NCBI GenBank assembly: GCA_016290315.1
Contig: JAEETK010000005.1
Span: 1-52,478 of the forward strand
DNA: 52,478 bases
Source: Candidatus Saccharimonadota bacterium
Lineage (GTDB): Bacteria > Patescibacteriota > Saccharimonadia > Saccharimonadales > Saccharimonadaceae
Direction: 5' to 3'
A program made the translations under genes and the position numbers. The notes below the pieces were generated by a model that saw only the letters and a list, made by a program, of their open reading frames with translations, was not told the DNA's origin and did not search any database. This document shows positions 16,106 through 23,562 of the stretch, piece after piece (within the stretch, counting starts at the first letter, position 1; each line of letters begins with the position of its first letter).

Positions 16106-16681
16106 TTATTCTCCTACTAGCACTGAATATCCATCATCGGATAAGCAGAATTTTATGCCTTTTAATACCATCTTCTGTTCGCTGTTCAGGCCAGAGCATG
16201 TCATCTGATGACCCTCCCAGAGTTTCTTCCATTTGCTGTCGCTAGAGTCGTTTTCTTTATAATAAACAATAGCAGCCCCCGAACCACCAGTAGAACCATA
16301 GGAGGCATCCACGACTATATATTTTTGCTCACTTTGAGTTAGGATATTTGCGTTTTGCAATACAAATTTATCCTTTGGCACCCCGGTATCAATTATCATC
16401 TGCTCTTTTAGCCCGTTCAGGTCAACTGATATCTTATCGGTCGCAACCTCCGCTTCGGTCGGCTCTTTTACTTCTGCCTGCGTCGCGGCTGGCTTATTCT
16501 TTAGCTCGGAAATTTCATTGTCCTTTCTAGCTATTTCTTGATAAGCCAAAACCTGCATAACTACAAGCGCAACTAGGCCCGCCAATAAAATACCTACCAC
16601 TATAATCCAGCCAATATTGCTTTTATGTTTTACCGACGCAGGCACATCGCCATGTATGCGCGCATCAAACGAATCTTGCAT
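16106..16681 (-). CDS. Membrane-anchored coiled-coil protein, 191 aa (paralogue)
   Basis: This is the first gene of the pair. It has one membrane helix (about 24-47), a short coiled-coil/linker rich in Lys, Glu, Ala and Pro, then an external domain matching the neighbouring gene around GSTGGSGAAIVYYKE and two Cys near residues 161 and 178. AAGGAG lies 8 nt before ATG and an extended -10 (TGC TAAAAT) lies about 30 nt upstream. As an epibiont-type genome, such surface proteins could contact the host cell; that is speculation. Confidence 0.7.
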   Translation of the reverse strand: MQDSFDARIHGDVPASVKHKSNIGWIIVVGILLAGLVALVVMQVLAYQEIARKDNEISELKNKPAATQAEVKEPTEAEVATDKISVDLNGLKEQMIIDTGVPKDKFVLQNANILTQSEQKYIVVDASYGSTGGSGAAIVYYKENDSSDSKWKKLWEGHQMTCSGLNSEQKMVLKGIKFCLSDDGYSVLVGE

Positions 16682-16734
16682 GTATTACTCCTTCTTTGTT
16701 TTTATTTTAGCATGAGCGGTATCGTCATTGGCAA

Positions 16735-16766
16735 TAAAAATATGCCCCTCTCGAGTTGGGGCATAT
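16735..16766 (-). terminator. Terminator of rpmG
   Basis: Minus-strand stem ATATGCCCC / GGGGCATAT followed by T5. Confidence 0.88.
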
Positions 16767-16769
16767 CTT

Positions 16770-16979
16770 TTAGCGCTTCTTTTCCTTTACTTCATTGCGA
16801 CCAAGATTTTTCTTCGTTTCCGTGAAGATCACATGTTTGCGCAAAACTGGATCATACTTGCGAAGACTTAGCTTGTCTGGCGTATTCATAGTGTTCTTCT
16901 TGGTATAGTAAAGGCGAATACCAGATTCTTCGGACACCATGCCGACAAGCTTACGCTTGGTATTATTTTTCTTTGCCAT
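16770..16979 (-). CDS. rpmG: Ribosomal protein bL33
   Basis: bL33 lies near the E site of the large subunit. The 69-residue protein shows the family pattern: basic N-terminus, a Y-x-T-K-K-N-x-x-N-x-P-x-K-L motif ([16 protein letters not shown]) and [17 protein letters not shown]. The two CxxC zinc pairs of the zinc-binding form are absent, so this is the C-minus type. The extended -10 TGC TAAAAT ends 9 nt before ATG, giving almost no leader. Confidence 0.95.
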   Translation of the reverse strand: MAKKNNTKRKLVGMVSEESGIRLYYTKKNTMNTPDKLSLRKYDPVLRKHVIFTETKKNLGRNEVKEKKR

Positions 16980-17102
16980 ATTGGGACTATTTTAGCATAT
17001 CTGTTGAGTTTTGTAAAATACAAGAAATAAGGCTTTGTTACATAACGATGTTTTTACGATTCTCTCGAAATAAGCTATTATTTATATTAAAGGAGTTAGA
17101 AG

Positions 17103-17414
17103 ATGAAGATTATCGAGGGAACGAAAGAAAACTTCGCAGAAAAAGTCTTAAAGAACAAAAAGCCGGTACTGGTCGACTTTAGCGCTGAATGGTGCCCGCC
17201 ATGTCAAGCTCTGCATCCAGTCCTAGAAGAACTGGCGGAAGAACGAGACGATTTTTTGATTGTTACTGTAGATATTGACGAAAATCCTGACTTAGCCGAC
17301 CAATATGAAGTTTCCTCAATTCCCTGCGTTATGGTTTTTAAAGACGGTAAAGAAGTCGATCGAAGGGTTGGCCTACAACCTAAAAAACGCTTAATAAAGA
17401 TGGTGAGTGAATAA
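17103..17414 (+). CDS. trxA: Thioredoxin with WCPPC active site
   Basis: This is a 103-aa thioredoxin fold with the redox motif W30-C31-P32-P33-C34 and the cis-proline loop SSIPCVMVF near 74-81. The usual WCGPC is WCPPC, a change known to raise the redox potential in other thioredoxins. An extra Cys follows the cis-Pro (IPC). Shine-Dalgarno AAGGAG sits about 7 nt before ATG. The stop overlaps the trxB start by one base (TAATG), so the pair should be translated together as an NADPH-dependent disulphide-reducing system. Confidence 0.95.
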   Translation: MKIIEGTKENFAEKVLKNKKPVLVDFSAEWCPPCQALHPVLEELAEERDDFLIVTVDIDENPDLADQYEVSSIPCVMVFKDGKEVDRRVGLQPKKRLIKMVSE

Positions 17415-18313
17415 TGTATGATATCGCAATTGTCGGCGGTGGTCCAGCCGGCCTTACGGCAGCAATTTATGCTGTCCGAGCAAATAAAAAAGTACTCGTA
17501 CTAGAGTCGGTAGCCTGCGGGGGGCAAATAATCAACACTTCCAAAATTGACAACTATCCAGCAGCACCTGGTATCACTGGTTTAGAATTTGGCCAAACCC
17601 TACAAAAGCAGGTCGAGGATTTAGGTGCGGAAATTGAATTTGAAAACGTCGTAAAGATATCGCATGATAGCAAATCCAATCTTATCATAACGGAGGACGA
17701 CCAATATAAAGCCAAGGCGGTCATTCTTGCCAACGGAACCGAACCTCGCAAGCTTAATCTTGATAACGAGGATAAATTTACTGGCTTCGGAATATCTTAT
17801 TGCGCAACCTGCGATGGCGGTTTCTATAATGGTAAAACTGTGGCCGTAAATGGTGGAGGCAATTCCGCCCTGCACGAGGCGCTATATTTGTCCGGTATAG
17901 CCGAAAAAGTATTTTTAATCCACCGTCGCGAAAGCTTTCGCGGAAGCGAAGATTTGGTTAAAAAAGTCCGTGCGGCAAAAAATATTGAACTCGTATTAAA
18001 CTCTACTATCGTAGCCCTAAACGGCGACCGAAGACTCCAGAGCATAACCGTAGACCATGGTGGCAAAACCGAGGAAATATCACTTGATGGGTTATTTGTG
18101 TCAATCGGCAGAATACCAAAAGCGAAAGATTTGATTGATGGATTAAAAGTAGACGAAAGTGGCTATGTTATAGCAACGGAAAATTGCGAAACTAATATTA
18201 GTGGCATATTTGTGGCCGGAGACGTCCGCAAAAAGGACCTTCGTCAGTTGGTGACGGCTACCAGTGACGGCGCAATAGCCGCAACGGCCGCATTAAACTA
18301 CCTAGCAGAGTAA
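17414..18313 (+). CDS. trxB: Thioredoxin reductase
   Basis: This flavoprotein transfers electrons from NADPH through FAD to TrxA. It has the FAD-binding GGGPAGLTAAIYA at residues 8-20, the redox-active CATCDG near 131-136, the NADPH-binding GGGNSALHEA near 153, HRRESFRGSE near 175, and the C-terminal FAD motif GIFVAGDVR near 266. The length of 299 aa is typical of the low-molecular-weight type. It ends against the stop of a convergent membrane gene, with no obvious terminator in between. Confidence 0.95.
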   Translation: MYDIAIVGGGPAGLTAAIYAVRANKKVLVLESVACGGQIINTSKIDNYPAAPGITGLEFGQTLQKQVEDLGAEIEFENVVKISHDSKSNLIITEDDQYKAKAVILANGTEPRKLNLDNEDKFTGFGISYCATCDGGFYNGKTVAVNGGGNSALHEALYLSGIAEKVFLIHRRESFRGSEDLVKKVRAAKNIELVLNSTIVALNGDRRLQSITVDHGGKTEEISLDGLFVSIGRIPKAKDLIDGLKVDESGYVIATENCETNISGIFVAGDVRKKDLRQLVTATSDGAIAATAALNYLAE

Positions 18314-18718
18314 TCACTCTATGAGCATGTTTTGCGTTATAAAGTAGACCGTAAGAATAATCGCAACGGATAAACCTATCATCCAAGAACTCTCCAATAA
18401 AAGTACGGCGGTTTTTTTAAGCGTCGACAGGAGACGTTCAATGAATTCTTTTCGACGTTCGCGCTGTTTTTTACGCCGCAATGCTTCTCTTTTTGCCTCG
18501 TCCTCGTCTTTTTTGCGGTCGGGTTTTTTAGTTTCTTTTGGTAGTGGAGTGTTCTCCGTCCTAACGATTACCTCGACAGGTTCCTCGTTTGAGCTAGTGA
18601 ATAAGAAGGACATTAATAACCATATCGCTATACCACCAGCGATTAGTAGAAATACAGTAGTACCATCAAGCTGAAGCGTAGCGCCGAATATAGACATATC
18701 CTTCATATCTGTTTTCAT
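18314..18718 (-). CDS. Two-helix membrane protein with highly charged middle, 134 aa
   Basis: Not recognised. Hydrophobic helices at about 18-40 and 105-130 flank a Lys/Arg/Glu-rich segment (about 62-95) that is probably a cytoplasmic helix or coiled coil. There is no signal peptide cleavage site. ATG 18718 is the first in frame. The stop immediately abuts the convergent trxB stop. Confidence 0.55.
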   Translation of the reverse strand: MKTDMKDMSIFGATLQLDGTTVFLLIAGGIAIWLLMSFLFTSSNEEPVEVIVRTENTPLPKETKKPDRKKDEDEAKREALRRKKQRERRKEFIERLLSTLKKTAVLLLESSWMIGLSVAIILTVYFITQNMLIE

Positions 18719-18783
18719 TATACACTAGCACAATATGCCAAGGTGCATGATGGTATAATACTAATAGATTAAGAAAGGATATT

Positions 18784-19545
18784 ATGTTTGATTTTAAGGA
18801 ACAAGTCGCCGTTGTGAGTGGCGCTTCTAGTGGACTCGGCAAACAAATGGCGCTTGCTTTAGCTCGCCAAGGCGCAAGCTTAGTAATTCTCGCACGTCGC
18901 TTTGAGCGCCTAGAGGCTTTTAAGCCCGAACTCGAGAAAGCAGGGGCGCCTAAAGTATTACCTATAAAATGCGATGTTACTAGTACTGAGGATATTGAAG
19001 CCGCGGCCGCGAAGGCTGAAGCGGAGTTTGGTAAGGTGGATATACTTTTGAACTGTGCAGGGTCTTCAAAGGACAAAGGTGTAACCGAGATGAGCGATGA
19101 TGAATGGGATTTCACCATAGCCACCGACGAGACTTCAGTTTTCAAGATGACTAGGGCTTTCGCAAAAATTATGCAGAAACAAAAGTACGGTAGAATTATT
19201 AATATTGCCTCAATGTATGGCCTTGTAGGTAATACTGAGATTCATACAGTTGCCTATCACGCCTCCAAGGGCGCAGTGGTAAACTTTACACGAGCCGTAG
19301 CGGCTGAATTAGCCACCGACGGTATCACATGTAACGCAATTTGCCCTGGTTATTTCTATACCGAATTGACTACTGAAGTCCTTGACACTGATCGTTTCCA
19401 GGAATTTGCCAAAAGCCACGTCCCAATGCAACGCTATGGCCAAGCCGGAGAGCTCGATGCCGCCCTACTTTTCTTAGCCAGCAAAGAAGCTAGTTATGTT
19501 ACTGGCGTAATTTTACCCGTAGACGGCGGTTATACGGCCGTGTAA
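18784..19545 (+). CDS. Short-chain dehydrogenase/reductase
   Basis: An NAD(P)-dependent oxidoreductase with a classical SDR fold. Glycine motif SGASSGLG at 13-20, NCAG near 87, catalytic Ser in NIASMYG near 141, and YHASK near 155-159 are all present. The C-terminal GVILPVDGGYT is typical of FabG and gluconate-5-dehydrogenase-like enzymes. Arg in LARRFERLEA at about residue 38 suggests NADP(H). With no fatty-acid genes nearby, the substrate cannot be named; a sugar or polyol role is as likely as 3-ketoacyl reduction. TATAAT lies about 24 nt upstream with AAAGGATA before the ATG. Confidence 0.9.
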   Translation: MFDFKEQVAVVSGASSGLGKQMALALARQGASLVILARRFERLEAFKPELEKAGAPKVLPIKCDVTSTEDIEAAAAKAEAEFGKVDILLNCAGSSKDKGVTEMSDDEWDFTIATDETSVFKMTRAFAKIMQKQKYGRIINIASMYGLVGNTEIHTVAYHASKGAVVNFTRAVAAELATDGITCNAICPGYFYTELTTEVLDTDRFQEFAKSHVPMQRYGQAGELDAALLFLASKEASYVTGVILPVDGGYTAV

Positions 19546-19578
19546 ATGCTTATGCATGAGCCAAGCCTGAAACTGCGG

Positions 19579-19623
19579 TATAATATACAACTAGGCAAGA
19601 CCTAGAACATTACATTGGAGGTG
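19579..19623 (+). promoter_or_regulatory. VanZ-like gene -10, 5' stem-loop and strong ribosome-binding site
   Basis: TATAAT (19579-19584) predicts a start near 19591, where a small stem CTAGG-CAAGA-CCTAG (19591-19605) begins. GGAGGTG follows at 19617-19623. The -35 is weak. Confidence 0.45.
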
Positions 19624-19628
19624 TCGTC

Positions 19629-20057
19629 ATGAAGAAACAGGCTATACGGTGGGCCCTAGTAGTCATATGGCTATTATTGACGGTCTACCTATCACAACAA
19701 AATGCCGCTGAAAGCGCTGCTACTTCTGGATGGTTGGCGCAAAAGATTTATGCACTAATCAGATTAATCGGCATCAATGTGTCGTATCGTGGATTCCATA
19801 CGCTCATTCGCAAGATGGCACATTTTGGCGTGCATTTCGTTTTAGCTTGGCTAGGCTATCGTGCACTATTAGCCACTTGCAACAAACGCCTGAATGCGAT
19901 TATTGTTACCTTTTTATTCTTCGGGTCGATCGCTATCTTAGACGAAGCTATCCAGAGCGTCGCTCCTGGGCGCGCCATGATGGCATTTGATGCATTTATT
20001 AATCTGTGCGGGATTACAGCTGGAACCATCGTAGGAATAGCCAAGACTAGGCGGTAA
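19629..20057 (+). CDS. VanZ-like membrane protein
   Basis: A 142-aa integral membrane protein with about four hydrophobic segments (8-27, 70-88, 95-113, 121-138). The VanZ-family features are an N-terminal VxWLLLTVYLSxQ segment, a conserved HxxxHFGVHFVLAWLGYRAL-like helix start (KMAHFGVHFVLAW) and the D-E-A-I-Q-S-V-A-P-G-R motif near 109-119. VanZ proteins affect teicoplanin sensitivity and cell-envelope integrity by unknown means. It is monocistronic with a very strong Shine-Dalgarno. Confidence 0.88.
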   Translation: MKKQAIRWALVVIWLLLTVYLSQQNAAESAATSGWLAQKIYALIRLIGINVSYRGFHTLIRKMAHFGVHFVLAWLGYRALLATCNKRLNAIIVTFLFFGSIAILDEAIQSVAPGRAMMAFDAFINLCGITAGTIVGIAKTRR

Positions 20058-20060
20058 ACA

Positions 20061-20086
20061 AAATGCCCCACGCTGGGGCATTTTTT
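20061..20086. terminator. Bidirectional terminator
   Basis: Stem AAATGCCCCA / TGGGGCATTT followed by T6 on the plus strand; it overlaps the stop of the convergent CYTH gene. Confidence 0.9.
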
Positions 20087-20660
20087 ATTTCTTGTTTGCC
20101 CATTCTGGCGGGTCAATATCGAAAAGAATTTCAGGCGTATGTTGGTTTACGACTTCTGGATCCACGCCAAAATAATGCCGATAGGTCGTATCAACGGATC
20201 CGTATTTAGCCTGTTTTTTATCAAAGCCGAGCTTTTTTGCAGTTTCCCAGACAGACTTTTCCGTTGGGCCTTCTATCTCCATAAAGGTCGGAATCCACGG
20301 CCATGTATCGATGCAGATTTCGACCTTGCCAAACCGCCAAATTTCTCGTTTTGTTTCTTGTTTGGCTTTTATTTCTAAGCCACACCCCTTCAAGAACAAA
20401 ATCGCATCATCATAACTATTAACTTCTATATTTACCTCTTTGGTGCCCATGATAGAGTGGTCGTTGCTAACGTTCTTGTAGGTCATTACGATTTTGTCGC
20501 CTTCATCACGCACGCGCGCAAAAGAATGCTCGCCCGTATAAAATACGACGCGACGCATAAGTGTTTCCGGCTTAATCATTTTTGCGCCGATTTCGGAAAG
20601 TTTAGCACGCACATCATCTTTATTTATGTCTAAAAATTGAGCTTCAATTTCGTTTTTCAT
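20085..20660 (-). CDS. CYTH-domain protein (class IV adenylate cyclase / triphosphatase type)
   Basis: CYTH proteins act on triphosphorylated substrates inside a beta-barrel tunnel lined with acidic and basic residues. The N-terminus has EIEAQ where the signature ExExK is expected, so the Lys is Gln. Downstream are FARVRDEG near 49, MTYK near 60, KREIWRFG near 110 and VEICIDTWPWIPTFMEIEG, matching the family's hydrophobic-D-x-W-P...E-I-E-G strand. ATG 20660 is chosen over a longer frame because the extended -10 TGT TATAAA ends 6 nt before it (leaderless). Whether it makes cAMP or hydrolyses polyphosphates is unknown. Confidence 0.85.
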   Translation of the reverse strand: MKNEIEAQFLDINKDDVRAKLSEIGAKMIKPETLMRRVVFYTGEHSFARVRDEGDKIVMTYKNVSNDHSIMGTKEVNIEVNSYDDAILFLKGCGLEIKAKQETKREIWRFGKVEICIDTWPWIPTFMEIEGPTEKSVWETAKKLGFDKKQAKYGSVDTTYRHYFGVDPEVVNQHTPEILFDIDPPEWANKK

Positions 20661-20716
20661 ACCTGTTTTATAACACAGCTTCCCACTAAACAGAAGCCCC
20701 GCAATGCGCGACAATG

Positions 20717-20742
20717 AAAAACCCTGGGGACAAGCCCCAGGG
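20717..20742 (-). terminator. Terminator of orphan cassette C
   Basis: Minus-strand stem CCCTGGGG / CCCCAGGG followed by TTTTTC. Confidence 0.92.
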
Positions 20743-20772
20743 CAACATGATTTGATGGTTTTAAAGTTGACC

Positions 20773-21399
20773 TTATTCAAGCCCTTCTTCGGGTTCTTCG
20801 TACTCAAAGGCCCATATTCCGTCAGCTTCCAGGAAGAAGTCTTTAATAGTCTGAATCGCCTCGAGCGCGCAAGCGTAGTCTTCGTCGGACTTGGCGCCAG
20901 ACACACATACATAGATGCCGCAATAGTCATCATACTCAACGGAGGGCTCCCCGTTGACGGTGCTACATTTCACCCTCTTTACGACAACACAGAGCGCGCC
21001 GCGATGCGCCGCATAGCCGTATTCCTCCGTGCGATTCGCCCGAAGAAAATCAAGACCAGACACCAGGCCAACACCCAGATCCTGAGCGAGCGAGCAATCT
21101 GCAATCTTGAGCGCGGAATACCCATAGCAATCTACGGTCGCTTTGCGCCCATCTTCGACAACATTGATCACTCGGCTGCCACCGGGCGAGACCGGGAAGA
21201 CAAACTCGTAATCTACGATGTCGGGAGCGGGACCACTGAAGTCACTCAGGCCGCCGAGCCACTCGTCTGCTTCGGCGCAAAGCGGATACCCCAGAATGCG
21301 TATTGCGCCGTTTCCGGTTTCGCGGAATACAGATATCTCCTTGGCTTTTGTTCTTACGGTGTCGCGAATCGCCTTCGCCAGATCGGTAAATCCTCTCAA
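20773..21399 (-). CDS. Orphan cassette C: soluble acidic protein, 208 aa, TTG start
   Basis: Not recognised. It reads as a compact alpha/beta protein with several Cys and an acidic tail (EYEEPEEGLE), no signal peptide and no membrane segment. The frame could begin at GTG 21411 or 21408, but those lie inside the Shine-Dalgarno. AAGGTGGTGA is centred so that TTG 21399, 5 nt downstream, is the likely start, the same spacing as in cassette A. Codons look GC-richer than the neighbours. It has its own promoter and terminator and is opposite to the adjacent HD-domain gene. Confidence 0.6.
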   Translation of the reverse strand: MRGFTDLAKAIRDTVRTKAKEISVFRETGNGAIRILGYPLCAEADEWLGGLSDFSGPAPDIVDYEFVFPVSPGGSRVINVVEDGRKATVDCYGYSALKIADCSLAQDLGVGLVSGLDFLRANRTEEYGYAAHRGALCVVVKRVKCSTVNGEPSVEYDDYCGIYVCVSGAKSDEDYACALEAIQTIKDFFLEADGIWAFEYEEPEEGLE

Positions 21400-21429
21400 T
21401 AGTTTCACCACCTTTCATTAATGTGCAAA

Positions 21430-21491
21430 TCGTCAATAAATGACGAATCAATAGTTGTTTTAATTATAACATATTTTTGCTATATACACAA
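21430..21491 (-). promoter_or_regulatory. Promoter and leader of cassette C
   Basis: On the minus strand: TTGTGT (21486-21491), 17-nt spacer, extended -10 TGT TATAAT (21463-21468). The leader contains a perfect 6-bp stem TCGTCA/TGACGA (21430-21446) about 10 nt after the predicted start. Confidence 0.7.
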
Positions 21492-21585
21492 TATGCAGCC
21501 AAGCGAGATACGGGCGCCCGTCTCCTTTTCGTGATAAAATTTATTCTATAGTAAAGACAGTATCAGCTATATTTCAGGAGATAGA

Positions 21586-22629
21586 ATGAGTTACCTAAGC
21601 CAATTACCGAGCACAATAAAGGATTACTTTAAAATCTTGGAGCCTGTTTTTCCAAAATGGCTTGAAGATTATATAGAGGTACCAGCTATGCTACGATCGG
21701 CATCGATAAGTGATAGTTGCGGAATTTGCTATACCGCCCTAGAATCGTACAATTTCTTTTTTTCAAATTTAGACCATTCAGTTGCCGTTGCGCTAATAGT
21801 TTGGCATTTCACGCATAATAAAGAGCAAACTTTAGCTGGATTATTTCACGATATCGCTACGCCCGCTTTTAAACATTGTATTGATGTAATGAACGGCGAT
21901 GGAGCACGACAAGAGTCGCTCGAATTGTTAACGTCGCAGTTTATCGAGAATTCGCCCGAAATTATGCGTCTGCTTAAGAGAGACCACATAAAGTTGGAAG
22001 ATATTGATAATTATCATATTTACCCAATTGCAGATAACGATGCGCCACGCCTCGCGGCTGACCGTCTCGAGTATTCATTCTCGAATGCATTATCGCGCTA
22101 TAGCAAATTTAGCCTAGATGATATTAGTGAGCTTTATGAAGATATTGAAATCCAAGAGAATGAAGACGGATTGCCAGAACTAGGTTTCAAAACAAAGAAG
22201 TTGGCGCGCAAATTCGTAAAAGTTACTAGCGAAATGGCCGTTATTTATCGCAATGAGTGCCCGAGATATTCCACTCACTTTATCGCCGATGTTTTAAGAA
22301 GGTTAGAAATGTCTGGCAAAATCCACGTTAGGGATCTATTCGAAAAGAGGGAGGGCGAAATCTTGGACTTAATCGAAAAATCCGAATGGGGCGACATATT
22401 TAAGAAATGGCGAAACGCTAAGAAAGTAGAGAACTCCGAAGTAGAGCCCGAAGACGTATATTGGGTAAGAGACACATTAAAGGTAAGATACATCGACCCG
22501 CTCGTCAATGGAGAACGCATTTCGAAAATATGCAAAATCGCCAAAAGGTATATTGATAAGAATTTGGGCTACAAGATGGAGGGATATCTTTATATCCCAG
22601 GCATAACATTCCATTCGGAACTAAGCTAG
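21586..22629 (+). CDS. HD-domain phosphohydrolase
   Basis: The HD superfamily uses a His...HD...Asp metal site to cut phosphate esters. Here the ligands are His64 (LDHS), His88-Asp89 (FHDIATP) and a later Asp in AADRLEYS near residue 165. The order and spacing resemble dGTPase/YfbR-like or (p)ppGpp-type members, but the 347-aa length and C-terminus give no closer match. The C-terminal third is charged and helical. AGGAG lies 6 nt before ATG. It is monocistronic, ending in a hairpin terminator. Confidence 0.85.
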   Translation: MSYLSQLPSTIKDYFKILEPVFPKWLEDYIEVPAMLRSASISDSCGICYTALESYNFFFSNLDHSVAVALIVWHFTHNKEQTLAGLFHDIATPAFKHCIDVMNGDGARQESLELLTSQFIENSPEIMRLLKRDHIKLEDIDNYHIYPIADNDAPRLAADRLEYSFSNALSRYSKFSLDDISELYEDIEIQENEDGLPELGFKTKKLARKFVKVTSEMAVIYRNECPRYSTHFIADVLRRLEMSGKIHVRDLFEKREGEILDLIEKSEWGDIFKKWRNAKKVENSEVEPEDVYWVRDTLKVRYIDPLVNGERISKICKIAKRYIDKNLGYKMEGYLYIPGITFHSELS

Positions 22630-22631
22630 CA

Positions 22632-22662
22632 AAAAGCCCCGGCTGGTTGCCGAGGTCTTTTC
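22632..22662. terminator. Bidirectional terminator after the HD gene
   Basis: Stem GCCCCGGC / GCCGAGGTC with one mismatch, followed by T4 on the plus strand and T5 on the minus strand. Confidence 0.7.
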
Positions 22663-22687
22663 GCCCTAGAATAGAACGACGAGGAGC

Positions 22688-22816
22688 TTATTTGATAATA
22701 TCAAAGTCGGGGTATCCCGCCTTATGCATCGCTTCGATTACCGATGCGGCGTCCTTAGGTCTGAGGAAAATAGCGGGAACAAAAAACTCGCAAACATTTC
22801 TGTTTACGAGTTTCAA
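22688..22816 (-). pseudogene. Possible C-terminal gene fragment next to tRNA-Thr
   Basis: A 42-codon frame from TTG 22816 to TAA 22688 reads as plausible protein, including VCEFFVPAIFLRPKDAAS and ending AGYPDFDIIK. No Shine-Dalgarno or ATG is present, and the first 12 codons coincide with the tRNA-Thr terminator. It may be the 3' remnant of a gene cut by a recombination event at the tRNA. The assignment to a family is not possible. Confidence 0.35.
22781..22811 (-). terminator. Terminator of tRNA-Thr
   Basis: Minus-strand 11-bp stem ACTCGTAAACA / TGTTTGCGAGT with GAAA tetraloop, then T6. Confidence 0.85.
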
Positions 22817-22827
22817 TAATCATTCTA

Positions 22828-22903
22828 TGGAGCCGCGACCGGGATTTGAACCCGGGACCTCATCCTTACCATGGATGCGCTCTACCAACTGAGCTATCGC
22901 GGC
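22828..22903 (-). tRNA. tRNA-Thr (anticodon GGT)
   Basis: Acceptor GCCGCGA/TCGCGGC, D-arm TAGCTCAGTTGGTAGAGC, anticodon stem CATCC/GGATG with loop ATGGTAA (anticodon GGT), T-arm GGTTCAAATCC, discriminator T, and encoded CCA at 22828-22830. Upstream on the minus strand are TTGAAG (22935-22940), 17 nt and extended -10 TGG TAAAAT (22912-22917). Confidence 0.95.
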
Positions 22904-22951
22904 ATGGGTATATTTTACCACAGATAAGCGGTAGCTTCAAGCGTAAGGCGA

Positions 22952-23317
22952 TTATTCGTCAAAATGGTTCTCGAAATCGTCCATTATCCTATCGCGGGTC
23001 TTGTTGAACTCCTGACGCGAGTCTTCGAAGTCTTTGTTGATCTTGATTGCAAAAAATATAGAAAAACCAATTATTACGAGCGTAGCAATTGCAACGACTA
23101 CGACAATAACCTTTCTAAACTTCAGCGATTGATCAACGCTGTCGAGCAATTTTAGTTGAATATCTTTTGCTTTTAATCTGACTTCTGGATCTACGAAATC
23201 TTTATCGTATTCCACGGCATAAGCGCGGCGGCAGTTTGGGCATTTGACATTCGCCTCGCCAACATCGAATTCTAAGTTAGCATGGCAATTTGGGCATTTT
23301 TTCTCTATAATCTTCAT
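22952..23317 (-). CDS. Zinc-ribbon membrane protein, 121 aa
   Basis: The N-terminal 30 residues hold two CxxC pairs (KKCPNCHAN and VKCPNCRRA), a zinc ribbon. A helix follows (about 40-65), then one membrane segment (about 69-92) and a charged coiled-coil tail (about 93-121). The likely topology is a cytoplasmic zinc ribbon with the tail outside. It is last in a six-gene operon beginning at parA and its ATG overlaps the previous stop by 4 nt. No specific function is known. Confidence 0.7.
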   Translation of the reverse strand: MKIIEKKCPNCHANLEFDVGEANVKCPNCRRAYAVEYDKDFVDPEVRLKAKDIQLKLLDSVDQSLKFRKVIVVVVAIATLVIIGFSIFFAIKINKDFEDSRQEFNKTRDRIMDDFENHFDE

Positions 23318-23562
23318 TCTTTAACAATTCCTTCCCTAGAATCCATAACGGAACGATTCAGCTCTTCTTGCCGCCTAACCTTTTCGTCGTAGCTAGTAGT
23401 GCTGTCAGTCCAAATCTCATCTGGTTTTTCCTGTTTTGTTATTTTAGCTTGTAGGTATGTGCCGCCAAAACAGATAAATGTGACTACAATCAGCAGAAAA
23501 CAAAAGAATATCATCTTTTTGCTCGCCTGTTTTTCCCAAAATGCTTCTCTTTTTTTAGCCAT
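23314..23562 (-). CDS. Small single-pass membrane protein, 82 aa
   Basis: A basic N-terminus, a membrane helix at about 14-35, and a polar external tail with Asp, Glu and Ser. It overlaps the upstream gene by 1 nt (TAATG) and the downstream gene by 4 nt, so all three are translationally coupled. It probably works with its neighbours, a surface protein and a zinc-ribbon membrane protein, but there is no recognised family. Confidence 0.6.
   Translation of the reverse strand: MAKKREAFWEKQASKKMIFFCFLLIVVTFICFGGTYLQAKITKQEKPDEIWTDSTTSYDEKVRRQEELNRSVMDSREGIVKE

Noticed and set aside
22647-22892. Plus-strand reading frame of 81 codons before tRNA-Thr.
   Set aside because: It runs through terminator hairpins and the antisense of the tRNA (peptide MEPRPGFEPGTSS is a common tRNA artefact).
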